From the NCBI RefSeq assembly GCF_905220365.1, contig NC_061126.1:3286001-3350000 (forward strand): a DNA stretch of 64,000 bases, given 5' to 3'. Below are positions 12,923 through 24,999 of the stretch, one piece after another. Numbering within the stretch: the first letter of the stretch is position 1; every line of letters starts with the position of its first letter. The stretch comes from Vanessa cardui (lineage: Eukaryota; Arthropoda; Insecta; Lepidoptera; Nymphalidae). Both the position numbers and the translations under genes were made by a program. Below the pieces are notes generated by a model. The model searched no databases. It was not told the DNA's origin and saw only the letters and a program-made list of their open reading frames with translations.

Positions 12923-13202
12923 AATGGTATACGTTGGCGGACGAGCATATGGGCCACCTGATGGTAAGTGGTCACCATCACCCATAGACAATGACGCTGT
13001 AAGAAATATTAACTATTCCTTACATCGTCAATGTGCCACCAACCTTGGGAACTTAGATGTTATATCCCTTGTGCCTGCAGTTACACTGGCTCACTCACCC
13101 TTCAAACCGGAACACAACAATAATGAGTATTGTTATTTGGCGGTAGAATAACTGGTGAGTGGGTGGTACCCAGACGGGCTTGCACAAAAGCCCTACCACC
13201 AA
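12923..13202 (-). repeat. Unclassified lepidopteran repeat, near-complete
   Basis: 280 bp; plus strand runs from ATGGTATACGTTGGCGGACG to GCCCTACCACCAAG. Best-preserved copy together with 47498-47781. No tRNA head, no clear terminal inverted repeats, no coding frame. Confidence 0.75.
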
Positions 13203-13960
13203 GTGAATTTGATAGACGTTTTAATTGGGCATTGATTTTAACTATTTTTAACGAAATGTTGGCATATATTTTTATCTATTTAAATAGATAAATGATAATA
13301 ATTATAGCTAATTAAAAGTATATATCCTTTATAATAATCAATGGCTACTTCCGTTTCTTTGTCACAAGTCTAATATTGTACTAATTAATGTCTTTTAATG
13401 ATTTAAATTTATTTAATATAATTTGAATAGTATTTCAATGTATTAACTGTCAAAGCTAAAAAGTATTTGTGACATTTTATTAGCGAAACGAATACCGTGC
13501 CCCGGAAGCTTATTGACTTTGCGGAGTCGGAAACTCGTTGTAACAATTTCGTGTTCAGTTCTTGGGTTTATACAATGTTTGTAATTTTTTTTATTAATTA
13601 TTATAATATTTATATATAATATTTATATTATTTATTAATTAAAATACTTTATCATTATCTATCTATAAAATAGTAGGATATCTGTCTGGCTATCGTTTAT
13701 TAACATAATTTAAAAATAATTTTACTAATATTATTGGGATATTATTAGTTCCAGGTAAGGGTGCTATATTCAATATAAATAAAGAATAAAAGTACAATAT
13801 AAATATGCGAGAATGAGATTATTTCTTAGTCTTGACTATACTAACCATCGTAAAACTTACAGAGATCCTTTATACCTCTCCACCTAAAGCGCTAGCTACT
13901 GTATATGTTTTTCTTTTATGATTAAATGATTTAACCAAATTTGCTGAAATTTAAAATATA

Positions 13961-14263
13961 GCTGAGATGGCCCAGTGGTAAGAACGCGTGCATTTTAACC
14001 AACGATTGCGGGTTGAACCCAGGCAAGCACTTTCTATATATATGTGCTTTAATTTGTGTTTATAATTCATCTCGTGCTCGGCGGTGAAGAAAAACATCGT
14101 GAGGAAACCTGCATGTGTCTAATTTCATCGAAATTCTGCCACATGTGCATTCCACCAACCCGCACTGGAACAGCGTGGTGGAATACGTTCCAAACCCTCT
14201 CCTTAATGGAAGAGGAGGCTTTATCTCAGCAGTGGGAAATGTACAGGCTGTTATTTACTTTAC
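13961..14263 (+). mobile_element. tRNA-derived SINE, Metulj-like
   Basis: Complete head (GATGGCCCAGTGG, GGGTTGAACCC with one changed base) through to the TTTACTTTAC tail. No clear target duplication. Confidence 0.82.
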
Positions 14264-15374
14264 CTTAAAAATTTTGTGTGAAACTTTGACGACTAGACAT
14301 GACTAAAACGGAGGTGAAACCGCAAGCGAGATCTAGTATCTCATATACCATGGAGATTATGTCATAAAATTAGCCATCCGTTATCAAATACGTCAATAGT
14401 TCTAATAAATGTGATATATGACGTCATAGATAAAACAATTATGACAAAGCGACTATTATTGTTGGACGTAAATAAGCCGTATGAGCTATTGGAGTGCGCT
14501 GCACATTTGAATTGCTTGTTTAATGTATGTACCGTCCAAATATGTACGCTTCGGGTTGCCAAGAGCGTTACAAAGAATTGTAGTCATAACTCGACTACAC
14601 CGAAAACGGGAAGGGTTATGTTTTTGAAATAGAGATATTACCGTAATAAGAATAAGATAATCAAATCCGAAGATTGCCGATTCAAGTCCGAACAATCATA
14701 ACTCAATTTGAAAAAGAGATCTTTTTATTGAATCTTGGAGTTTAATAAAAAAAGAAAATGACTAAAATCAATCTATAAATCGATAATAATTGTTTTCGCG
14801 ACGTACATAGTCTTCATTTACAAATTAAATATTATTCAATTTATGTACGCATAACATTTCATTTTGAAATACAGCATTAATTACTGCATAGCTGAAAATT
14901 TCAGTCTGTAATATATTCGGTTTTAGTTAATATGGATGCTTAGCATATTTATACGTATGGAATCATTTTATTCATACATATAAGCACCATATAATATATT
15001 GTGAACAATGTGCTCGGTTGGTATACAATCTCATAATGATTCAAGGCACATACGTTATAATAACGCACTTGTGAAATACGCTTCGAATCAGTGTTTCATA
15101 CGAATTAAGATGGAAATTCTATTGCACTTTGATCGTAGTGAAGCTAACTTTTGCTCAATCAGATTATTGACCGTTAGTTTTGGTTTATTGACTAACAACC
15201 GATTTAAATTTAGAATGGATAAATGTTAAAAAATGGATTTTGATCAATTTATTTGAGCTTCATTTGTTTTCGATGCTGTTTTCTTAATCATATTCATTAA
15301 AAGAGTACTTTGTAGAAAAAAAAGCCTGGAGTTACGCTCGGGTTCCATAGCAGGACACTAATTATTGTAAAGAA

Positions 15375-15470
15375 CAGCATTGTAATTTGTTTATTTGAAA
15401 AGAGCAACTATGGATTCTTGTCCTTTCTTCTCGCTAAAGACCACTTTCGTAACGGTGGTATTATTTAATT
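15375..15470 (+). mobile_element. LINE 3'-UTR fragment
   Basis: Diverged copy of the GAAAAGAGCAACTA...GGTTCTTCTCG...GGTGGTA block found at the 3' end of lepidopteran LINEs. Confidence 0.45.
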
Positions 15471-15988
15471 ATCGATTATTTAAAAACGCTTCATTGTCAA
15501 GTTTACTTGAGTAAAATTGATATGGTTTGATTTCTTTCTACTTCAGGTGATTTGTATCCAAAAGACACGTTTATTATCACGTGATCTGGATGATGTGAGG
15601 GTGTAACAAATGAACAAATCAAATTTGCATTAATTATTATATTACTAAATATAAGTATGAATATATCTATAATGTCTTTGTTTGTATTATCCGAAATCCG
15701 ATCGAGTAGAAACTTGAAGCTGTTTCTTTGAAGCGAAAAGGTTAAGGTTGTGCTTACAGGTTGCATGCGAGTAATTTTAGATTATTATATTTATAAAATA
15801 GACACTTATTAAGTGTTTATAAAGATTCATAATTATGGAGAACTTTTTATTTTAATATCACTTATTAGATTATAAAAACGCTTAGTACGTTCTTCTATTA
15901 AAGCTATGTAATATCCGGTAATTACTTTGCCTACCGTTAAATATTTTATTATTAGTTTTAATATTATTTTATATAAGAATAAACTTAC

Positions 15989-16197
15989 ATCTGTGACGTT
16001 GCTTCTTATATAATGCCCGCTATGTACTAAGTAGTCCAAATGTTGCCCCTTTTCACCTCCAATGGTGACTTGTAAGGATGCCAGACAATATTTGCCTCGG
16101 ACCGCGCCGTCGATACCCAAACACTCGTCGAAGTCGCCATATTGGTTGCCATTTCCACTCAGTATACCGGATGGTGGTTTCGCCGTCGCATCGAACA
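15989..16197 (-). CDS. nrf-6-like: Gene A exon 2: NRF domain
   Basis: Encodes residues 100-168 after a split Met. Begins FDATAKPPSGILSGNGNQYG and continues with the DFDECLGI and GKYCLA motifs, the most recognisable part of the NRF domain; both Cys are shared with gene B exon 2. Ends with a possible glycosylation site, NVT. Acceptor TTGTTCCAG, donor GTAAGT in phase 0. The equivalent gene B exon is ten codons longer in the middle. Flanked by ~12-kb introns on both sides. The open frame beyond the donor is intron. Confidence 0.9.
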
Positions 16198-17379
16198 CTG
16201 GAACAAACATTGGTGATGTGATTATCGAAACTACGACAAAGTTGTCTATTTTAATCCAAACTTGCTTTGTTGTCTCGTAACGAGTTGACTCGACAAAAGC
16301 GCTCTTAGAAGATTACAAGTCAATCTTGTCTCCGAACTACATACGACAAACTTTCGAACGTGATTCTGGAGGGAGAGACTGATTAAAATATAATTATTTT
16401 TCGAGTCTATTAACAAACAAAAGAACGCAAGAGTGTTGTATATTAAATTGTTGTAATATTATTAAAAGTGATAAATATAAAGAAAATTTTTAAATACGAC
16501 ATTGATTTAGTGATTTTTTAATGGGTACAAATGAGTCATATATTGTTTGACGACAATTTTTTCGGAGTATGTAGGCACTGCGATAAGGTTTACGGATCAA
16601 TCGGATGTATGAAATTGATCAATACATTATTATGTCTAAAACGCAAACAAGTACTCCATAATTTGTCAATATGTATATTTTATAAATAATTCGTAATTTT
16701 TCAATTCTAGTCGTTTGTTTGTTGATTATTGGCAAATTTATTTGGCGATTTTGTAATATAAAATCGAATACTTCTCGACTCAGGAAGGATGGACTTTGCG
16801 CAGTCAGAAACTTGGCGTTTTGAGTTTATCCTTACTTTTCTTTTTTTTCTATTATTGTTGTAAATATATTATGTGATAATGTATAGTAAAAAAAAATCTT
16901 TACCTAAAGTTATGAAGACTACAATACATACTAGACGAATATAAGGAACCAATGATTACATGCACGTGAACGCATAACTCAACCGAAATCTATTTGAAGG
17001 TTACGGTCAGAGGCCCCATAACGATCGCTACTTTTTAATGTCACCCGATAACATTGAAACTCGTTATGTCAAATCGTTGCTGAAACGGCGGCGACCGGTG
17101 AATGCTTAATGTACAATCTGACTGACATTGGATTCGAGCCCGTCTGCTGTGTGTCGAATAAAATTTTAGATGCACGTTGCACACGTTCGAATTTAATAGA
17201 AATTACATAACGATTTTTTTGTATATCTATACGACCTATAATAGCTGGTTTTACTCGAGTAAATAGTGGATTTTGTATTGATAAGTTTTTATTGCTATTA
17301 CTATATTTATTTGTATATATACATATATATAAATTATGGTACAATTAAATTATATTGTAAAAAAATCGGTACTAATTAC

Positions 17380-18407
17380 GATTTGCGGAAAATTCATCTA
17401 AAACAATTCGTCTAAAACAATTCGACTAAAGCAATTCGCCTAAAAAACAATTCGACTAAAACAATTTGACTAAAAACAATTATACTAATAATAATTCGTC
17501 GGAAACAATTTAGCTGAAAAAACTTTACTAAAATTAATTCCGCTAACATTGAGTATACAACAGTCAAGTGGAACGAGTATCTCTTTTGCTTACTCTAAAA
17601 GCTTTGTTTCGTTAAACTGCTAAAAAAATTCCTATTGTGTAGTATCCACGTTTTTTGAGATACCTGGTTGAAATAGGCATCATCATCATCCTTCGTTCAT
17701 CTCTCCTTTCACCCTCCCCTCCCCTCTTTTATGAATTTCCGCTCTCTGCTGGACCCAGAATCAACGAACGAGGACGTGGCGGATTGCTGACTATATGTTT
17801 ATTGTTTTCTTTAAATATTTTTTTAAAAGTGATTTTTGTTTTTTACAGTTATTTTTTATGTGATTTCTTGTATTAAGTTTATTATTATTTTCTTGAACGA
17901 AAGATGGAGACAAGCTGATTTTAAAGATGAAAGAAAGAAAAAAAACAATTAAAAAAAAGGAAAAATATATATGAAATAAATTCTTCATATTGAAAGACTG
18001 TTCGCAATTGATTTGACGTATACAATTCTGTCTGTATATATCGGATCGTCATAGTTGGGCAAGTATGGGGCATCTCGGATGGTGTGTGGGACTCAGCCGG
18101 CCTGGTATGGGGAAGACAGAAGCTTCACAAGAGGTCGCAAATTTTCAATAATATCGATGAAGACTGCAGAGTCGCGAGACTGAAGTGTAATGGGGAAGGA
18201 GCAATGTTTCTAGTCGATTTGTTTTTAGTCGAATTGCTTTAGTCGAATTGTCTTTAGTTGAATTATTTTAGACGAATTGTTATTAGTCGAATTGTTATTA
18301 GTCGAATTGTTATTAGTCGAATTGTTTTTAGTCGAATAGTATTTTAGACGAATTGTTTTAGTCGAATTGATTTAGACGAATTGTTTTAGTCGAATTTTCC
18401 GTAGACG
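17380..18407. mobile_element. Foldback-like element with inverted tandem arrays
   Basis: 1,028 bp between two copies of CTAATTAC (17372-17379 and 18408-18415). Each end is an array of short units: (T)CTAAAACAATTCG on the left (about 17387-17530) and the complement, CGAATTGTTTTAG(A/T), on the right (about 18213-18400). The outermost inverted sequence is GGAAAATTC-x2-CTAAAACAATTCG. The ~680-bp centre has no ORF of note. Arrays of short repeats in inverted orientation with an 8-bp duplication fit foldback-type or hAT-related non-autonomous DNA transposons. Confidence 0.7.
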
Positions 18408-19322
18408 CTAATTACAGTAGCAGTAAAATGAGAACAGTTGGTAAATGTTAATTAATCTTGAAACGTTTTCAACAATGGTCAGATCTCTACGTCGCGGGTA
18501 CGTTAAAATTTCATCAAACATTTTTCACGGTGGTGTCACTATTAAGGACTGTTTTATCATAAAATCAATCACATGCAAACTTTATAGTTTTTAACCTCTT
18601 TTGTTGAAATTGTATCCTTATTTCAAATAACGACTAATTAAGTTGAATTGTCGAATTGAAAGAATGATAAAATTATTGATTTTTATCAATACTTATATTT
18701 TAGTTAGCACACTGGAATATTGCCACTATTTATAATATATATGAACTCTTATCTATTGAAATAGCAACAATAAAAATGATTACCAAATGAATATCTTCAA
18801 AGCAATAAATAAATGTTTTTTTTTTGATGTTTATTATCGAAATTGCGATGTATCCTTTTTTATTATAACATCGCCGATGATAATAATAATTTATTAGAAA
18901 AATAGCTCAGTAGAGATAACGACGCTGTACTTGCAATCAGTTTGTCGAAAACAATCATAGTATTATTCATGAGGACCATGAATAATTGAACACAACGATC
19001 ACGTTTGACAGATACTTTGTCGTGAATATAAATGATGCCGAAGTAATTAACACAGATAATAAAAAGATTATACTAATCATTATTATATTTATGTCAATAA
19101 TTTAAATTTCAGTATTTAATCTTTTATTTGTATCTTTGTAAGAAACAAAATTACTCTCCATGATCTGATACTTGAATACTTCCCAATAATTTGTTCCCGA
19201 ATTCGTCTTCCAAATTTCTCAAAGAAAATAATTAATTTGATTTGTTTATTCACATATTAATAAAATTATCATACATTGATGTATATTATTAAAATATGTT
19301 TATTAATAACACAATTGTTAAA

Positions 19323-19611
19323 ATAACAGACTGTAAATGTCCCACTTCTGGAGTAACGCCATCTCCTTTGGAGAAGTGTTTGAGCCTACTCCACACTGCT
19401 CTAATGCTGATTGGTCGTAACTTATGTGGCAGAATTTTATTGAAATGAGAAGCTTGCATGTTTTCCGCAGATATTTTCCTTCACCGCAGAGCATGAGATG
19501 ATAATAATAAACACAAACTAAGCACATGAAAATTCAGTTTTTTACCTGGATTTGAACTTGCTAAAACCGAATAACATGCAAGCGTTCTAACCACTGGACA
19601 ACCTCGGCTAA
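19323..19611 (-). mobile_element. Old, diverged SINE of the same family
   Basis: Same order of blocks (tail AACAGACTGTAAATGTCCCA, head ending ACAACCTCGGCTA) but many substitutions. Confidence 0.65.
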
Positions 19612-20562
19612 CTATGATTCTTAACAATTATTTAAAACGGATAAGTCTGTCTTCAAACTCAAATTTGTTGCAAAACTCATATCATTTGAAACTATTAATT
19701 GACGAAGACGAGCATTTACGTTGAATTAATTCGATTTTAATGAAATAAATATAACAAATTAAATCTAAATTGTATATTACTCTAAGCGTTTCTTGATAAA
19801 TTAATGTCATTCTCCATAAATGTCAAATCAGAACAATCAATAATAAAAATAATACAAATTAAGTCACTTCCTTATTGGTTGAATTTATTATCATGACGTA
19901 AAAATATGGCGACGTAGTTATATTATGATTCAGAAATTATAATGTTATTAAAACTATTTTTAGTTATAAATAATTCAGATCACATAATTATTATTTAAAA
20001 TGTTTATATCAATATATAAATTATAATTTATTTTTACGTTCGACGATATTTATATTTTTTAAGTATCCGTTACACGTTATCACGAATTGTTATTCAATTT
20101 TAATATAAAAAAAAAACTAGTCAAACTCGATTATTTAACAACTACTGAATCAAAAGATGCTGTTTGTTAATGTTTTTTTTTACTTTAGGTAGGAAATACG
20201 GGACGTACAAGTTACAATAAATGCCCTATATGGTATTTGAGGTATTCACAAATATAGTTATAGAAATAATAATGATTATTTTTCGTCGTATTCTGTTTCT
20301 AAGGCATTCTTTTTATGTGATGCTATTGGCATCCCTTGTAGGTAACACATATTTGTATAACGTGACAGCAAACGGCATGACACGTCGTCACGATACAGAT
20401 TTTTTGTTTTTTTGTTAATAAATATGTTATAATTTATTTTAATCCATATTTATTTGTTTGTGTCTTTAATTATAAATTCTATCAAAACAAACATGGAACG
20501 AGTTGATGTTTACACGTTCTTGATACTTTTCTAACCAGACTTTTTTTTTTAATTTACTTAAC

Positions 20563-20830
20563 TAGCTGTGTACGCGACTCTGTATTAAGTAGATTTTAAG
20601 TCGATGGTAGAAGGCACCCAAGTAACGGAGAAGTGAATTGCGCGGACGGTATTGGGCATTGCAGCTTGACTTTATTAGTATCTAAAATCTATGTTACCCC
20701 TTATTAAATAAGCTATCGGCCAGAAAAAGTGCAATCAAAATCGGTCCAGCCTCTGTAGAGATTAAGCGGAACAAACAGACAGAATAAAAAGCGGTTATTA
20801 TAATATTACAAACAGATCCTCAATTTTGAT
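20563..20830 (+). repeat. Lepidopteran interspersed repeat, diverged copy
   Basis: Matches 39405-39650 at the start, at AAAATCGGTCCAGCC, and at AGATTAAGCGGAACAAACAG. Confidence 0.45.
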
Positions 20831-21134
20831 TGTATGCATAGATTAACAATTTACGATAAATGAAATCTCCGAATATGTTACAGAGTTCACAATTTTTATG
20901 TTACATTTTAAAACGATTTTATTTTTTAGGTATTTCATATTTTGCATAACTTGCAAACGAAACCGCGATATCATCAAGTATGTGAAGGTGATTTGTAATC
21001 AGGAGGCGCGTCTGCGGTGTCGATGACCCTAACACTAGACATTATATTTCTGTTATATATAATATTTTTCCTGAGTCAGTCACACTTTACGTAAACATAA
21101 ATTGAAATGATTGCAATGTATAGAAATAACAAAA

Positions 21135-21210
21135 AATGTGCCTCGTTGGTCTAACGACTGAGGCAGATTAAGTTCTGGGTAGGAATCGTCATGTCGATAA
21201 AAATTTATGG
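21135..21210 (+). mobile_element. Possible head of a second tRNA-derived SINE family
   Basis: TGCCTCGTTGGTCTAACGAC resembles the start of another lepidopteran SINE; the B box is degenerate. Recognised from memory of the family only. Confidence 0.35.
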
Positions 21211-22397
21211 GGATTTTCGGTCATGGCACGCTTAATAGTATCCATTTAACGAGAATGCATATTTTGTCTTCGAATCGAATGTGAGTTGAGGGAGAGAGTG
21301 TATACAAATACATATGTGTGTGCACAATCACACATACATGTATGTTTTATTTAGTATCAGACGTTACTCTAAACTGAAAATTGTCTAACGCCTGACTCGT
21401 ATGAAATTTCTGCAGTTAAATTCACCTTGGATTTTTATTCACCCAAATGTTACCTCAAGTTCTGTGACATATGTTACTGTATAGTCATTACTTTATATGT
21501 ATAATATGTTACAAATAATGCCAGCGAATTTTAAGCCAGCTTGCATTGAGCTGGACTTTACCATGAAATTATGCGCTAAACAGAGGCATATTTTGATTTG
21601 GTTTTCGTCGTTACTTTTTCAAGTACCAAATTTGCCAGAGAGAATAAATTATAAACTCAGTTATAAATAAATCGCAGTCCGAATTTCATTACATAAAAAA
21701 TAGAATTATAAATAAATCAGAAATTCTGTATGGAAAAAAGGTAAATAAGGAAACACGTAAACCTGTTTTACAATTGTTTGTCGATATCGCTCATGTGAAA
21801 ACGACCTTTATGTGGTTTTGAATAAATACATTTTTGGAATCATTTTTCAAAATTAGACATTACACAAATAAGATAAATTGAACACGTATATATTTTTTTA
21901 ATATAATATCAGAAGTTCTCTTGGATTCAAATGCCGATAGTAGCAAATTTTTGTATAATCATGTGGTCGTTTATTTTTGTCTCGAATTAACTTCCTGATC
22001 ATCAATCCAAGGTAAAATGCCATTGAATATCTATGAATAGGAAACAAATTGTTCTTATATTTAATAGAGTTCCATTATATTTAAGATTATAAGGTGTTGA
22101 TAACATTTTTTATTATTTTTTTATGTAAACGTGTATATTCGAAAGTAACAGAGTTACTTTTCTCTGTGTGTTGCTTTTTCACGGCTAAGTCAGTGAATCG
22201 AGTTTGATGAAATTTGTTATTCATTTTATTTTTAATTTATATGACAATCGAGTTATAAATTATATCCGTTCATTTGAAAGGTTAGGTTAGCCTAATGTCT
22301 GCGAAATCTTGAATGCAAGTTTAAAACGACACACTAAATGTCTTTAAATTACGTATGCGGTCAAAAATACATTTATCAAATCTATTTTATATGTAAC

Positions 22398-22565
22398 TAG
22401 TAGTTCTTGCCTGCGTATTCACTCACATTTTAGGAAAAGCTTGTGTCCATCCTTGCTGTTCAAGCTTCTATCATACAAAAATTTCAATCAAATCGGTACA
22501 GTGGTTTGTTTGTGAAAACAACATACAGATGGAGCTACTTTCGCATTTATAAAATTAGTATAGAC
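22398..22565 (-). mobile_element. Helitron-like non-autonomous element
   Basis: On the minus strand runs from TCTATACTAATTTTATAAAT to CTAG|T, with CGGTACAG and TTTGATTGAAATTTTTG blocks between. Shares ends with 8407-8620. Confidence 0.5.
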
Positions 22566-22914
22566 TGGTATAGATTGATGAAGAATGATCTATATATTAA
22601 TATATTATGTAAAATGTTATACACACCATTGGTTCTTAAGGAATATGTTAGATAGTTGTGGAACTTGGGAACGACTTCACCAATTGCATATGAACTCATA
22701 TTCACAGACACAAAAACACCCACACATAGATAAATATTTTTTGTGTCGTGACAATACTTTATACTTCGAATACTGTTTAAGTTAGACGGTGCGGTTTCAA
22801 ATTACTAACAAATATACTTATGCACCGAACTAGTTATGTTAGTTTCTTGGTAATAGAGGAAATCATAAAATTTGTTAACATTTGTGTGTTCGAGCCATAA
22901 AATAATTATATAAT

Positions 22915-23052
22915 AGTAAAGTAACACTTTGTAAGTTTGTTAATATCCCGATGCTATGTAGCTTCCTCTCCCTTTGAGCAGGGTTAAAGCTAATTCCACC
23001 ACGCTACTCCACAGCTCGTGGTCAGTATTGTTAAGTTGGCCCAGTGGTTAAC
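22915..23052 (-). mobile_element. SINE fragment, rearranged
   Basis: Minus-strand tail (AGTAAAGTAACA..., CTCTCCCTTTGAGCAGGG, TTCCACCACGCTACTCCA) followed by a plus-strand head piece (TTGGCCCAGTGGTTAA). Looks like two broken copies or an inversion. Confidence 0.5.
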
Positions 23053-24751
23053 ATATTTTTTTTGATATTATCACAAAATCAGCTCATGTTTTTTATCTTT
23101 TTTTTATATAATTAAGAAATAAATTATTATTACATTATGTTGTTGTTGACTCATTTATGTTTAATTTAAGATATTTGAATAAATAATCAACTTTCCAAGT
23201 AAAAAATCATTATTTACCAACGTAAATGTGTAAATGAACAACTTCAGCTTAATTTCGGCAAATGATATGTTTTTATACACTTTCGATTATGAGACAGAAA
23301 ACGAGTATTGATGTTTAATTGAATAACTTTGAAGGTTATAAACTTAACGGTTACAAGAAATATTTGACCTCAGACTGTCGGTTTGGACGCGAAGTGTAAT
23401 GGGTGTATTAATATTAAATTGCTGAAGCAATGTTTATTATAAATTCGCAGGCGAATTGTGAAATAATCTCGATAATTTTATTATAATGATTAATTTGTAC
23501 CTACTTTCCATTTTGCAAAGGTTCGAAAATATTTTAATACACAAGGCGTATTACGAATAGCATTACTGTAGCGCTGAAACTTTTTTTTTATTTCCATGAT
23601 AAAAAATATTTAAAAGCGAAATATCACTCACTAATTAATCACGAAATCCCAGAAACTATTATACCTACAAACTTAAAATTTGGCAGGTATAATCGAGCAG
23701 AATATTGGGAAACGCCATCCCTAAGGGACTAAAAAGGGGATTGGAAGTTTGTGGATTATAAATTTCGCGCGGGTAAAAAACCAGTCAGTAATCTATATGC
23801 AATGTATTAAGCATATAATTTTCATAATAAGTTGTCTATACAAGTGCACAGTATGGAGAAGCGTTTCATAAAGAACGCACGTATGGTTGAAACCGATTTA
23901 CAAGATCGATTTGAAATTGGAATATTTGGAAATGAGACGGAATTATGATTCCCAATGAATGAAGAAGACCTGTAAACATGACCCAAAATGACATACTGTA
24001 TTGAACAGGCATGTCCAATTGTTTTATCTTAATTGAACATGGATGAAACGTGCACCCAGTTATGTAATAAACAGCGTGAAAGATGAGACAGAAGTGAAAT
24101 TAATTATGAAAGGAAAGTCGATAATTGATATAATATCCTCTAATTAAAATATATGAAAATAATACGAAAGCTTATATATGCTGATTTTTCATACCAGTGG
24201 TACTTGGTATTTCGATTATAATTTTATTTTCATTCAAAGAAAATGATCAAGTTTTTTCCCTTGTTTTAGATGTTTCATCGACATAAAAAATTCAGATAGT
24301 AAAAATATAATTTTCAAGTTCTTTGCTTAAATTTACCGCGGTAGGTTTTAAGGCGCTTCTAGGAGTTTTTTTTTTTAATTTGTCATGACTTAAGCCTCAT
24401 TAAATTATATCATAACGTACAGAAAAATCTGCAATCGTGATAAAAGTGTAAGTCATTAATTGGACGTAGTTTTTAATTTATATAAAAAAATATGATGTAT
24501 GATTTTACAAAAGTAACATACAGTACTGTTGGCGTATCCAATGAGAAATCATTGGTTAATAATTAATTATTTTATTACTATTAAATATAATAAAATATTT
24601 AAATATAAAATTGGAAGTATTAAACTTTTATGGTTACAAATGAGACAAAAATTGTAAATGACGTTCTGATGGTTTACATCATGAGTCGTGCCGTATTTGA
24701 GTATTACATAAATAAAATGCCTAAAAAATAATATTAGGTCATTTCGATCTA

Positions 24752-24999
24752 CAGTCAGGGTAAGAAAAGGTTCGTCACCTTAAGATCTATTTTCGTGTGC
24801 TCAGTATGGGCGATAATCTGCTTTACCGATCGAGAATGACATATTGCGTCGCAATGTCACTATAAGTCAATTTTAGCAAAGAGTATTAATTTTATATGCA
24901 GTTGCCAGTTTAGTGTTTTAGTTTCAAAAGGTACTAAGAGTTTACGAGTTGATAAAGGAATGAATTTAAAAACTGACGAAGGTTCTCTTACTCTGACTG
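24752..24999. mobile_element. MITE with TA target sites, Tc1/mariner-like
   Basis: 248 bp with imperfect terminal inverted repeats: the left end CAGTCAGGGTAAGAAAAG and the complement of the right end CAGTCAGAGTAAGAGAAC agree at most positions and continue to TTCGTCA. Flanked on both sides by TA. No coding capacity. Confidence 0.72.

Larger units (their letters stand above)
3979..15988 (-). other. Gene A intron 2
   Basis: 12,010 bases. Contains SINEs (4016-4331, 8031-8103, 9293-9586, 13961-14263), CR1-like LINE ends (4405-4665, 11215-11750), unclassified-repeat copies (10709-10883, 10909-11055, 12923-13202), Helitron-like pieces (about 7230-7400 and 8407-8620) and a segment resembling one in gene B intron 5 (5090-5290). 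Nothing recognised in about 5.4-7.0 and 14.3-15.3 kb. Confidence 0.8.

Noticed and set aside
17387..18400. CRISPR-like array from the repeated ATTCG motif
   Set aside because: Units are short, degenerate, without unique spacers, and occur as inverted arrays in an insect genome.
20221..20418. 65-codon hydrophobic open frame
   Set aside because: No conserved motif and no neighbouring exon-like sequence.
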